DNA from: Elusimicrobiales bacterium
GTDB lineage: Bacteria > Elusimicrobiota > Elusimicrobia > Elusimicrobiales > UBA9959
Direction of reading: 5' to 3'
DNA length: 64,000 nt
Assembly (NCBI GenBank): GCA_023701245.1
Contig: JAMPXK010000004.1
Coordinates: 1-64,000 of the forward strand
Below, piece by piece: positions 9,957 through 19,146 of this stretch (positions are counted from its first letter, which is position 1; the number at the start of each line of letters is the position of its first letter). Made by a program: the position numbers and the translations under genes. The notes beneath the pieces were generated by a model that did no database searches, had not been told where the DNA came from, and saw nothing but the letters and a program-made list of their open reading frames with translations.

Positions 9957-11762
9957 ATGAAATATTGGGCATACGTCAATAACGAGATCCTCGGCCCCTT
10001 CGAAAAAGAGAAACTGCTGGAGCTGCCGTCTTTCTCGCCCTCCCTGCTGGTCTGCCCCCAGACCCCGGTAGGGGAAAAGACCGAGGACTGGAAGGAAACC
10101 TCCTCCTACCCGGAACTTTCAGCGCTCATAGCCTCCGGCGGCGGCGCCCCCAAGGCGGCCGACGCGCCCGCCCCGGGCGGAGAGACCCAGAAGCCCCTGC
10201 CCTCGCCCTCCGCGGCCACCGTGGCCTTCAAACCCCTTACCGCTTCCTCCATAGACCCGGTTGCCCCTTCGGACCATCATAAGATCGGCGGGGTGGACAT
10301 TCCCTCCAACCGCCTGAGCAAGAGCGCCGGGGCGGCGCCCGCCCCCGAAGCCGCCCCCGTACCCAATAACGCGGCCAGTTTCGACCCGGTCTCGCTTTCC
10401 CAGATAGGCCACAAAGCGGAAGCCGCCTCCCCCGCTCCGGCTCAGGAACAGGGCCGGCCTCCGGAAATGGAAACTTTCACCCAGGCCACCTCCGCCCAGA
10501 TAGGCGCCGCCCGCCCCCCTGAAATGGAGACTTTCGCCAGGCCCGCCTCTTTACAGGGGCAGCCCGCAGAGGCCCAGCCTCCGGCGGCCGGCATAGAACC
10601 GCAGGCCTCTCCCTTCGCCGCGCAGGCGCCGGCCCCGCAAGCCCAGGCCGCCGCGGCCCCCGCCGCTTCTTCCGGGATAGACGCGGCCCTGCTGCGCAAA
10701 CTGGAAGCCATGGAGAAGAACGTGGTTTCCCGCCAGGACATGGCCACCATGGTGGACCCGCTGCGCATGAAGCTGGAGCAGATGGGCGAAGTGATCTCTT
10801 CCATGAAGAACCAGCAGTTCCAGCGCGAGATCATGGACAAGCTGGCCTACCTGGAGAACGCGCTGGGCGATATTAAAGCCGGCATGAAGCAGGGCGCCGC
10901 CCCGGTCCAGGCCTCCATAGCCCCGGCGCCGGTAAAGGAAGCACCCGCGGCCACGGTTTTCGGCGTTAAGCCGGCCGCGGCCCAGAAGCCCAAGGCCGAA
11001 GTTCCGCCCCCCGCCAATATAGTGGACACCGGCAGCAAGCGTTCCAAACTGCCGGACCTGTTGAAAAAATCCGGTCGCCTGCTGGTCACTCTGGCGCTGC
11101 TGGCGGCCGTGGCGCTGGGCGCTGTGATAGGCCTTAAGAATTTCGGCATCTTCGACGCCACAGGCTTCATACCGTTCCCCCTGCCCTTCGTGGCGGCCGC
11201 GCCCGCCAAGCAGGAGCCGCAACAGCCGGCGGCGCAGGAGCCCCAGGCGCAGCCGCCGGCGGAACCGGCGCAGCCCGCGGAACCGGCGCAGCCCCCGGCC
11301 AAGGACATTTCCCCGGAGATAGTCTACTTCACGCGCACCTATAAATTGGCCGCGAACGGCCCCACCCTGGAAGACAAACTGGTGGAGTTCTGCCAGGCCG
11401 CCGGCGGCGACTATGGCCGCGTTGACTGGCAGGTAAAGCAGGGCGTGGAGGGTATTTTCGAGATCGCGGCCGTGGTGCCCGCCGGCAACAGCAGCCTGTC
11501 TTTCACCTTCGTGGCGGACTACAATAAAAAGACGCTGCTGCCCGCCGACGAGCGCGGCAAGCAGGCGCTGGACGCGGTGGCCGGCAAAAGCCCGCAAAAA
11601 CAGGCCGGGGCCGCCAAAGGCAAAGCCGCGCCCGCGCGCCAGGCCCGCAGGGCGGCGCCCAGGAAGGCCGCCCCGGTGGTAAAAAAGGCCGCCCCGGCGC
11701 CCAAGAAGGCGGCGCCGGCGGAAGAAGACGAATACGAATATGAGTACGAGGAGGAGGAATAG
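9957..11762 (+). CDS. GYF_2-like domain protein with Ala/Pro-rich linkers, one TM segment and acidic tail
   Basis: N-terminus MKYWAYVNNEILGPFEKEKLLEL resembles GYF_2; TM segment LLVTLALLAAVALGAVIGL; tail EEDEYEYEYEEEE. Confidence 0.6.
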   Translation: MKYWAYVNNEILGPFEKEKLLELPSFSPSLLVCPQTPVGEKTEDWKETSSYPELSALIASGGGAPKAADAPAPGGETQKPLPSPSAATVAFKPLTASSIDPVAPSDHHKIGGVDIPSNRLSKSAGAAPAPEAAPVPNNAASFDPVSLSQIGHKAEAASPAPAQEQGRPPEMETFTQATSAQIGAARPPEMETFARPASLQGQPAEAQPPAAGIEPQASPFAAQAPAPQAQAAAAPAASSGIDAALLRKLEAMEKNVVSRQDMATMVDPLRMKLEQMGEVISSMKNQQFQREIMDKLAYLENALGDIKAGMKQGAAPVQASIAPAPVKEAPAATVFGVKPAAAQKPKAEVPPPANIVDTGSKRSKLPDLLKKSGRLLVTLALLAAVALGAVIGLKNFGIFDATGFIPFPLPFVAAAPAKQEPQQPAAQEPQAQPPAEPAQPAEPAQPPAKDISPEIVYFTRTYKLAANGPTLEDKLVEFCQAAGGDYGRVDWQVKQGVEGIFEIAAVVPAGNSSLSFTFVADYNKKTLLPADERGKQALDAVAGKSPQKQAGAAKGKAAPARQARRAAPRKAAPVVKKAAPAPKKAAPAEEDEYEYEYEEEE

Positions 11763-11785
11763 CGGCAGCCGCTATCCACCAAAGG

Positions 11786-11810
11786 ACCCCCGCCGCCCGG
11801 CGGGGGTTCT
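11786..11810. terminator. Intrinsic-terminator-like hairpin between convergent genes
   Basis: ACCCCCGCCG-CC-CGGCGGGGGT: 10-bp perfect inverted repeat followed by a T-rich stretch, between the 9957-11762(+) and ddl(-) stop codons. Confidence 0.65.
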
Positions 11811-12888
11811 ACTTTCTGGCGGTAGTAAGGCGGCGGCGGGCGGCCCGGCCGCGCCAGGCTATGGCCACCAGTTCCTTAAGCACCCGCTGCGGCTTCAGGC
11901 CTGTCTGGGCCCACAGCCGCGGGTAAAGGCTGTGCGAGGTGAAACCCGGCAGAGTGTTGATCTCGCAGAACCAGGCCCTGTTCACGTTCTTCGGGTCCAC
12001 AAAAAAGTCTATCCGGGCCATGCCGGAACCGCCCAGCGCCAGGAAGATCTTTACGGCCAGGGCCCGTAGCTTCCCGGAAACGGCGGCGGGCAGCGGGGCC
12101 GGCAGCAGGAAGTCCATGCCGTCGTCGTCCAGGTATTTGGCCTCGTAGTCGAAAAACTCGTGTTTGCCCTTGGGCACCACTTCGCCGCAAACGCTGGCCT
12201 TGGCCCCCGCCGGGGACCCCAGCACCCCGCAGACTATCTCGCGGGCCCGGTCTATGCCCTTTTCTATCATTACCGCCGTGTCGAAGCGGAAAGCGTTGAG
12301 CACCGCCGGGCGCAGGTCCGCCGCTTTCTTTACCTTGGAGACGCCCACGGAAGAGCCCTGCGCCACCGGCTTTACGAACAGCGGGAAGCCCAGGCGCGCG
12401 GCCTGCCTGAGCAGAGGGGCCATAGCGGCCTTCTGGTGGGCGCGGATCACCACGTGCGGCAGCACCGGCACGCCGTCCAGGGCCGCCAGTTCCTTGGAGA
12501 TCACCTTGTCCATCCCCACGGCCGACGCGGTAACGCCGCAGCCGGCATAGGGCAGTTCCAGCAGTTCCAGCAGGCCCTGCAGCACGCCGTCCTCACCGGT
12601 GGAACCGTGGATGATAGGGAACAGGGCGTCGGGCCGCACGCGGCCGCCGCCTTGTTTGAGAAAGCAGCCCGCGGCCAGCGAAGGCTCCAGCACAGGACCC
12701 TTCAGCGGGCGCCCGGCCTGCAGGTCCTTCATGGCGGCCAGCCGCCAGCCGCCGGCGCGCGGCGCGTAGATGGGCATTGGCAGGAAGCCCGCCTTGCGCA
12801 GGCCCGCGCAGACCGTCTTGGCGGATTCTATGGACACCTCGTGCTCGGGCGACCGGCCGCCGAAAATTACGCCTATTTTCTTTTTCAT
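11809..12888 (-). CDS. ddl: D-alanine--D-alanine ligase
   Basis: MKKKIGVIFGGRSPEHEVSIESAKTV; FPLFVKPVAQGSSVGVSKV; EINTLPGFTSHSLYPRLW. Confidence 0.93.
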   Translation of the reverse strand: MKKKIGVIFGGRSPEHEVSIESAKTVCAGLRKAGFLPMPIYAPRAGGWRLAAMKDLQAGRPLKGPVLEPSLAAGCFLKQGGGRVRPDALFPIIHGSTGEDGVLQGLLELLELPYAGCGVTASAVGMDKVISKELAALDGVPVLPHVVIRAHQKAAMAPLLRQAARLGFPLFVKPVAQGSSVGVSKVKKAADLRPAVLNAFRFDTAVMIEKGIDRAREIVCGVLGSPAGAKASVCGEVVPKGKHEFFDYEAKYLDDDGMDFLLPAPLPAAVSGKLRALAVKIFLALGGSGMARIDFFVDPKNVNRAWFCEINTLPGFTSHSLYPRLWAQTGLKPQRVLKELVAIAWRGRAARRRLTTARK

Positions 12889-12905
12889 GACGAAGTTCTC
12901 CGTTG

Positions 12906-13964
12906 CTAGCGTTCTATTATACCGCCGCCGAGCACCCTGCTGCCGGCGTAAAAAACCGCGGACTGGCCCGGCGCCACCGCGAACTGCGGTTCGTCGAGCT
13001 TTACCCGCACCCGGCCGCCCGGGCCCGCCGTCACCAGGCAGGCGGCGGGTTTATGGTGGTAGCGGATCTGCACGGCGCTCCTGAAGTCCCCCTCCGCCCG
13101 AGGCTCCAGCCAGTTGAGGTCCCTGACCCAAAAAGAATCGGACCGGGCCGCCGCCAGGGGGCCCATAACCACTTCGTTCGTCCGCGGGCGCAATTCGGTC
13201 ACGTAGAGGCGCGCCCCGCCCTGCACACCCGTGCCGCGGCGCTGGCCGGGCGTAAAATTAAAGAAGCCGTTGTGCTTGCCTATGCGCCGGCCGGCCAGGT
13301 CCACTATATACCCCGGGCGCGGTTTTACGCCGGCGTACTTGCGCAGGTACTGGTCGTAATTGCCCTCGGTCACAAAACAGATGTCGTTGGATTCCGGCTC
13401 CGAGGCGCTGGGCAGGCCGAAGTCGGCCGCCGCCTTGCGCACTTCTTTCTTGGTCATGTTCCCCAGCGGGAACAGCACCTGTTCCAGCTGCTCCCGGCGC
13501 AGGCAGTAGAGGAAATAGCTCTGGTCCTTGAGCGGGTCGGCGCCGCGGTAAAGCCCCCAATTGCCGGCCGCTTTCTTTATGACGGCGTAATGGCCGGTGG
13601 CCAGCGCGTCGGCGCCCAGGGACCGCGCGATATCGAAGAGGTAGGAGAACTTGAGGTGGCGGTTGCACTCCACGCAGGGGTTGGGGGTGGAGCCGGCCAG
13701 GTAGCCGCGCACGAAGTCGTCTATGACGGTCCTGGAAAAAAGGCCCTGCGCGCTCTTGAAATAATGGCGTATGCCTACGGCCTGCGCCGAGGCGCGGGCC
13801 TTGGCGGCGCTGTCCGCCCCGCCGCAGCACTTCACCGCGTCGCGGCGCTCCGCGAACAGCCGCAGCGTGACGCCTATGACCTCATGCCCCTCGGCCTTCA
13901 GCAGGGCCGCGGTCACGGACGAATCCACTCCGCCGGACATGGCTACCACCACTTTTTTCTTCAT
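12906..13964 (-). CDS. mnmA: tRNA-specific 2-thiouridylase
   Basis: VVVAMSGGVDSSVTAALL; GSTPNPCVECNRHLKF; DQSYFLYCL; FNFTPGQRRGTGV. Confidence 0.93.
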   Translation of the reverse strand: MKKKVVVAMSGGVDSSVTAALLKAEGHEVIGVTLRLFAERRDAVKCCGGADSAAKARASAQAVGIRHYFKSAQGLFSRTVIDDFVRGYLAGSTPNPCVECNRHLKFSYLFDIARSLGADALATGHYAVIKKAAGNWGLYRGADPLKDQSYFLYCLRREQLEQVLFPLGNMTKKEVRKAAADFGLPSASEPESNDICFVTEGNYDQYLRKYAGVKPRPGYIVDLAGRRIGKHNGFFNFTPGQRRGTGVQGGARLYVTELRPRTNEVVMGPLAAARSDSFWVRDLNWLEPRAEGDFRSAVQIRYHHKPAACLVTAGPGGRVRVKLDEPQFAVAPGQSAVFYAGSRVLGGGIIER

Positions 13965-13990
13965 ATGCCGTTTACTATTCTAATAAATAA

Positions 13991-14016
13991 AAAAGAGGGC
14001 CGGAGGGCCCTCTTTT
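13991..14016. terminator. Intrinsic terminator hairpin
   Basis: AAAAGAGGGCC-GGAG-GGCCCTCTTTT: 11-bp perfect stem with A/T flanks, downstream of the 14034-14777(-) gene. Confidence 0.8.
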
Positions 14017-14033
14017 CACGCCGCGCGCCGCGG

Positions 14034-14777
14034 CTACTGGCCGAAATCGAAACCTTTGAACAGGTCTTCTTCCGCCTTGTCGCCTCCGGCCGGCTGCGCC
14101 GGAGTATTCTCGGCGGGTTTTACCGGCTCGGGCCCCCTGGACCCGGGCAGCACCTGCAGGCGGCCGCGGCCTTCGCCCACCGGCTGCACTATCACCTTGC
14201 GCACGCCTTCCGCGAAAGCGAGGAACCCGGTATCCATGTTGTAGTACATCCGGAAAGGGGACTCCTTCATCTGCGGCTCGTAGGCCTTGCCCAGGTTTAT
14301 CTTCTGCTGGTCCCAGCCGGGGTTGTACACCAGCTTGCCGCGCACGTCCACCTCGCCGTCCACCACCGGCAGGGAAAAATGGATCTTGTAGAGGCCCATG
14401 GTGTCGCTGATGCCGGGCGCGAAGGACAGGTTTATCTGGGCATTGGCGTTCTCTTCGGGGGCGGCCTCAAGGCCGTCAGTGACCTCGGCCGCGCCGGTCT
14501 TGGACTTGCCGGTGTCGGGCTGCACCTTTACGGTGACGCCCTCTATGGGGTTGCCCTGGTAATCGGTCACCACGCCCTGGATGTTGCCGTCCAGGAACAT
14601 ACCCATCTTCACGGTGGAGAAGAAGAGCATTTCGCGCTTGCCCATCACCTTCTTGGTCAGCGACAGGTCTCCCACGCGGGAGTCCGTGTAATCCACCACC
14701 TTGAGCTTTTTAAACCCGCCGCAGCCGGCCAGGGCCGGCAGCAGCAGCAGCGTGACTAGAAATCTGGTCTTGTTCAT
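14034..14777 (-). CDS. Lipoprotein with carboxypeptidase-regulatory-like domain, at the end of the mot cluster
   Basis: MNKTRFLVTLLLLPALAGCGGF lipobox; GNIQGVVTDYQGNPIEGVTVKVQPD. Start placed at 14777 rather than the longest-ORF start 14903, which overlaps motB. Confidence 0.65.
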   Translation of the reverse strand: MNKTRFLVTLLLLPALAGCGGFKKLKVVDYTDSRVGDLSLTKKVMGKREMLFFSTVKMGMFLDGNIQGVVTDYQGNPIEGVTVKVQPDTGKSKTGAAEVTDGLEAAPEENANAQINLSFAPGISDTMGLYKIHFSLPVVDGEVDVRGKLVYNPGWDQQKINLGKAYEPQMKESPFRMYYNMDTGFLAFAEGVRKVIVQPVGEGRGRLQVLPGSRGPEPVKPAENTPAQPAGGDKAEEDLFKGFDFGQ

Positions 14778-14796
14778 AGCGTTCTCCCTCGCGGGA

Positions 14797-15582
14797 TCAG
14801 TTTCCGCCTTCGGCGGCAGCGGCTTCGGCCGCGGGTTCTTCGGCGGCGGGCGCCTCGCCTTCGGGCGCGGGCGCGTTCTCGAGCGGCGCCGGGGGCTGGG
14901 CATTGGGCTCCGGCGGCTTAAGTTCGCCCGCTCCGGGCTTGGGCGGGGCCATACCGGGCGCGTCGGGGTAAGGATTGTTCTTGATGAAGAACACTACCCG
15001 CCGGTTCTTCTTCCTGTTCAATTCGTTGTCGTTGGGCACTATCGGGTGGTACTCGCCGTAGCCTACCGCGGCCAGGTGCTTGGGCGGGAAACTCTCCCCC
15101 AGCAGGGATTTGACCACGCTGGTGGCGCGCGCCGTGGAAAGCTCCCAGTTGGAAGCGAACTGCTTGGTGGCTATCGGGACATTGTCGGTGTGGCCTTCCA
15201 CTATGATATCGTGCTTTTCGGCCAGCTTCAGCAGCACCGGGCTGATCTTGTCCAGCTGGGACTTCATCTGGTCGGTCAGTTCGGCGCGGCCGCTCTCGAA
15301 GAAGGCCACCTGGCTCTGTTCTTCCAGGGTGATGCGCATGCCTTCCTTGTCCATCTGCACCTGCCCGGCCATCTTGCCCTCTTTGATCATCTCCTGGATC
15401 TGCTCCTGCGCCTTCTGCATGTCCTTGTTGAGGGCGGCGGACAGGGCGTAAAGGATGACGAAGAAGCAGACCAGCTCGGTCATGAGGTCGGCGTAGTTGA
15501 CCATCCACGGCGGGGCGGGGTGGCCTATCGCGGCCACCCTGGAGTCGTCCTCCGGGATCATCCCTTTTACTCTTATAGCCAT
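14797..15582 (-). CDS. motB: MotB-like stator protein (OmpA/MotB peptidoglycan-binding domain)
   Basis: PPWMVNYADLMTELVCFFVILYALSA (conserved TM Asp) and OmpA-type VEGHTDNVPIATKQFASNWELSTARATSVVKSLL. Confidence 0.88.
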   Translation of the reverse strand: MAIRVKGMIPEDDSRVAAIGHPAPPWMVNYADLMTELVCFFVILYALSAALNKDMQKAQEQIQEMIKEGKMAGQVQMDKEGMRITLEEQSQVAFFESGRAELTDQMKSQLDKISPVLLKLAEKHDIIVEGHTDNVPIATKQFASNWELSTARATSVVKSLLGESFPPKHLAAVGYGEYHPIVPNDNELNRKKNRRVVFFIKNNPYPDAPGMAPPKPGAGELKPPEPNAQPPAPLENAPAPEGEAPAAEEPAAEAAAAEGGN

Positions 15583-15595
15583 ACGGGGTTAAAGC

Positions 15596-16384
15596 TCAGG
15601 CCGCGGCCCCTTCTTTTTTCACGCTCTTGCGCTTTTCGGGTTCCAGGTAAGCTTTCAAATTGGCTTCCACCACGCTCGGGGTGGCGCCGCTCTGCAGCAG
15701 CAGCACGCCGCGGATGATGATCTCTTTTACGAAGAGTTCTTCTTCGGAGCGGTGCTTGAGCTTGCCGGCCATGGGCAGGAACAGCCAGTAGCCGGACCCC
15801 AGGCCGTAGAACGCGGCCGCCAGTGCCAGGGCCATGCGCCGCGGCACCTGGGCCACATCGTCGATGGAGGAAAGCATCAGGATCATGCCCAGCACCGTGC
15901 CGATGATGCCGAACGCCGGGGCGTAAGTGCCCAGGGCGTTGAAGATCTCGCGGCCGGCCTTATGGCGCTCGCGGATGAAGTCCAGTTCGGTCTCGAGCAT
16001 GTTGCGGATGAACTCGTGGTCGGCGCCGTCGATGACCAGCTGGACGGCGCGCTTGAGGAAGTCGTTGTCGATGCTCTTGGCGTCGGCTTCCAGCGCCAGG
16101 AAGCCTTCTTTCTTGGCCTTCTGGGACAGGGAGACGAAGGTGGAGACCAGCTTGGAAGTGTCTTCGCCCTTGGAGGCCATGACCTTCTTGAGCACCTTGC
16201 CCGTGCCGATGACGGAGGAGAGCGGGAAATTGACCAGCAGCGCGCATAACGTGCCGCCCATGACCACCAGGAAGGCTTCCACGTTGAGGAACGGCTTGAA
16301 GCCGGCCATGCCTTCGCCCAGGTAGACCGAGGCCACCACGAAGCCGAAAAAGACCACTATGCCGCTTAATGTCGCGATATCCAT
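15596..16384 (-). CDS. motA: MotA-like stator protein
   Basis: GTYAPAFGIIGTVLGMILMLSSIDDVAQVPRRMALALAAAFYGLGSGYWLFLPMAGKL; adjacent to motB. Confidence 0.9.
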   Translation of the reverse strand: MDIATLSGIVVFFGFVVASVYLGEGMAGFKPFLNVEAFLVVMGGTLCALLVNFPLSSVIGTGKVLKKVMASKGEDTSKLVSTFVSLSQKAKKEGFLALEADAKSIDNDFLKRAVQLVIDGADHEFIRNMLETELDFIRERHKAGREIFNALGTYAPAFGIIGTVLGMILMLSSIDDVAQVPRRMALALAAAFYGLGSGYWLFLPMAGKLKHRSEEELFVKEIIIRGVLLLQSGATPSVVEANLKAYLEPEKRKSVKKEGAAA

Positions 16385-16399
16385 TTTAAACCCTCAGGC

Positions 16400-16624
16400 T
16401 CACTTCTTCTCGAAACCTTCCAGCGGGTTGACGCAGCGCCGCTCGGCGTACACCTGCTTCTTGTACTCCACTATCTTAGCGATGACGGAGTCCACGGAAT
16501 CCCTTACCAGGAAGCGGTTGCCGGTGGCGAGGTTAAGCACCGTGTCGGGCGACGCCTCCACGCTCTCTATAAGCTCGGCGTTCACCACTACCAGCGTCCC
16601 GTTGAGTTTTTCGAGTTTTATCAT
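16400..16624 (-). CDS. flbD: Flagellar FlbD-family protein
   Basis: 74 aa: MIKLEKLNGTLVVVNAELIESVEASPDTVLNLATGNRFLVRDSVDSVIAKIVEYK; directly upstream of motA. Confidence 0.88.
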   Translation of the reverse strand: MIKLEKLNGTLVVVNAELIESVEASPDTVLNLATGNRFLVRDSVDSVIAKIVEYKKQVYAERRCVNPLEGFEKK

Positions 16625-16715
16625 TGGAATAAATTATACTTAAAATTAACCGGCCTAAATGAAGGCGGGGCAGGTAAGGCCTCCCCCCCGTTGCCCCGCC
16701 GAGAGCGCCAGACCG

Positions 16716-18971
16716 TTACTTCTTGCCTTTAAGAGCCCACTTTATCCTGTCGCCGAGGGAATTTTCCAGTTCTTTGTACTTCGCCAGTTCCGCGTTGGCG
16801 GCCGCCAGCTGGGCCGCGTCGGCCTCGCGCTGCGCGTCGGCCGCGGCCTGCGTGCTGACCATGAGGGAGTGCTCGGCCTCGAAAGCCGCCGCGGTCTCCT
16901 GGGCCTGCATTTCCAGCTGCTGGATCTTCTGCTTGAGGAAGAGGAGTTCGGACTCGAAGCGGGCGCGGTTCTCGCTCTCGGTCCTGAAAGCGGCTTCGCG
17001 GGCCAGGAGGTTCTCGGCGCTGCGGGCGGCCTGCGCGTCGGAGGCGTTCTTCTGGGCGGCCAGCACGGAGTACTGTTCGCGCAGGGCGGCCACTTCCTCC
17101 ACCATGCGCTGGCGCTCGGCTTCCATGGCGCGGACGTACTTGTCGGTCTCGGCCTTCTGGGCCGAAGCCGCGGACACGGAGTTGGCCAGGAGGCTGGCTT
17201 CCGCCTCGGCCCTCTGCAGGCGGGCCTGGAATTCTTTCTCTTTTTCGGCCACCGCGTTCTCGAAATCGGTGGAGATGGTGGAGAGGCGGCGGTTCTCGAG
17301 GGCGTGCTTGAGGCCGGCGGCCTGCGCGGCGGCCAGGGCTTCGCGGGTCTCCTTGAGCTGGCCGGCGTATTCGGCCTCCAGCTGGCGCCGCAGGGCGGCT
17401 TTTTCCTCTTCGGCGGCGTTCTCGTACTTGCTGCGCAGCTGGGAAAGTTTGGTATCGAATTCCGCCTGGCGCTCGGCCACGGCCCTGTCGGCCTCTTCGC
17501 GGGCGGCGCTCTTGACCGCGGCGATCTCGTTCTGGCGGGCGGCGTTTATCCTGGAAATTTCTTCCTGGTGGACGCGCACTATGTCGGCGGTCTCTTCCGC
17601 GTGCTTGCGGGCCATTTCCGCCGCGTAGCCGTTCTTGACGCGGTCTATCTCGGCGCGCAGGCGCTTGGCCTGCTCTTCCAGCTCGCCCTGGTGGGAGGCC
17701 TTTATGGCGTCGTTCTCGCTCTTGAGGCGCTTGATCTCCTCCATCTGGGCGGCCATGTTCTGGGCCAGCTGCATCTTCTCCAGGCGCAGCTGCCCGCGCT
17801 CCTTGTCGAGCACGGCGTTGATGGCCTGCACCCGGGAGATAAAGCCTTTCATCTTCATCAGTTCGGAAAGGGCGCGCACCTTCTCGCCCGACACGTCGGC
17901 CAGGACCTTGTCCTTCTCCTGCAGCTGGACCTCGAAGCGGTTCTGGAGCTGGCGCAGCTCCTCGTTCTTCTCGGCGTTCTTGCGGTCGGAGAGGGAACCG
18001 ATCTCCGCCTGGAGCCGGCCCATCTCCTTCTGGAGCTTCTCTATCTCGAAATTGTTCTTTTCCTCGCGCAGCTTGGCCTCGCCTATGACGGCGGCCTCGC
18101 GGGCGCGCAGCTGGATATTGTCGGCCTTCAGTTCGGCCAGCTCGCGTTCCTTCTCGGGAATGACCTTTATATAGGACTCTATGGAGGCCTTCTCGCGCTC
18201 GGCGCGGGCCACTTCGTCGCGCATCTTGGAGACGTCGCGCTCCAGCATGGATTTCTCCATGGACACCTTGCGGAATTCGTCTTCGGTCTCGCGCAGCTTG
18301 GTATCGGCGTACTTGAGCTGGCCGATTACCGCCTCGCGCGAGGCGATCTCTTTCTGCCACTGGGCCTTCTCGTCCAGCCAGCGGCGCTCCATCTCCTGGA
18401 GGCGGTAGATAAAATGGCCTTCCACGTCCTTGCCCTGGGTCTCGCGCTCGGCCATCTGGTTCTTGAGCGTCTGCATCCAGGTCTCGCGCTCCTGCGCCAG
18501 ACGGGTTTCCAGTTCCTTGATCTTGCTCTTGAGGCCCAGCCGCTCCTCTTCCACTTCGTGGTCGCGGCGGTCGCGGCGCATCTTCTCCTGGATGTCCTTG
18601 AGGGAGGACTCCACGCGCGAGGACAGGGCTTCGTCCTGCTGGTTCTTCAGGGTGGCCAGCAGGGCCTTTTCCTTCTCCTGCGAAAGCGTCTTCTCCATTT
18701 CGGAGATCTTCTTCTCCAGTTTGTCCTTCTCTTCCTGCATGCGCTTGGCCTCTTCGGCCGCGGCGTCGCGCGCGGGGGCCGCGGGCGCCTGGGGCTGGGC
18801 GAACTGGGGGGCAAAGGGGGCCTGGGGCATCCCGGGCGAGGGCATGGCGCCGAAGGAGGGCGCGGCGGGCGGCAAAGAAGGTTTCCCCCCCATCGGCGGG
18901 AGGTTGGGCTTGAACATGCCGGGAGGAAGCGGGGGCATGCCGGGTTTGTTTATCTTCTTTTCGTCTGCCAT
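16716..18971 (-). CDS. Long coiled-coil protein with Pro/Gly-rich N-terminus
   Basis: 751 aa; extended E/K/Q/A/L heptad-like sequence after MADEKKINKPGMPPLPPGMFKPNLPPMGGKPSLPP. Confidence 0.75.
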   Translation of the reverse strand: MADEKKINKPGMPPLPPGMFKPNLPPMGGKPSLPPAAPSFGAMPSPGMPQAPFAPQFAQPQAPAAPARDAAAEEAKRMQEEKDKLEKKISEMEKTLSQEKEKALLATLKNQQDEALSSRVESSLKDIQEKMRRDRRDHEVEEERLGLKSKIKELETRLAQERETWMQTLKNQMAERETQGKDVEGHFIYRLQEMERRWLDEKAQWQKEIASREAVIGQLKYADTKLRETEDEFRKVSMEKSMLERDVSKMRDEVARAEREKASIESYIKVIPEKERELAELKADNIQLRAREAAVIGEAKLREEKNNFEIEKLQKEMGRLQAEIGSLSDRKNAEKNEELRQLQNRFEVQLQEKDKVLADVSGEKVRALSELMKMKGFISRVQAINAVLDKERGQLRLEKMQLAQNMAAQMEEIKRLKSENDAIKASHQGELEEQAKRLRAEIDRVKNGYAAEMARKHAEETADIVRVHQEEISRINAARQNEIAAVKSAAREEADRAVAERQAEFDTKLSQLRSKYENAAEEEKAALRRQLEAEYAGQLKETREALAAAQAAGLKHALENRRLSTISTDFENAVAEKEKEFQARLQRAEAEASLLANSVSAASAQKAETDKYVRAMEAERQRMVEEVAALREQYSVLAAQKNASDAQAARSAENLLAREAAFRTESENRARFESELLFLKQKIQQLEMQAQETAAAFEAEHSLMVSTQAAADAQREADAAQLAAANAELAKYKELENSLGDRIKWALKGKK

Positions 18972-19053
18972 ATGATCAAAAGTTAAGCTCTGGTTTCCTA
19001 CCCATATTCTAAAAAAACGCGGTTTCCATTTAGTTACAAGATTGTTAACAATT

Positions 19054-19145
19054 AGGGACGTTGTTGACTATTTGACTTCTTTACAGAATAGGTCGCTTCA
19101 TCCCAGCTTTGCCGCAAAAGAAGTCAAATAGTCAACAACGTCCCT
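19054..19145. repeat. 29-bp perfect inverted repeat with 34-nt spacer
   Basis: AGGGACGTTGTTGACTATTTGACTTCTTT (19054-19082) and its exact reverse complement (19117-19145), ending 1 nt past the stop codon of the FliF/FliG-like gene; adjacent 12-bp palindrome ATTGTTAACAAT at 19041-19052. Confidence 0.9.
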
Positions 19146-19146
19146 C

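Noticed and set aside
16659-18986. 775-aa plus-strand ORF opposite the coiled-coil gene
   Set aside because: Low-complexity L/G/H-rich antisense shadow; the minus frame has a clear coiled-coil composition and operon context.
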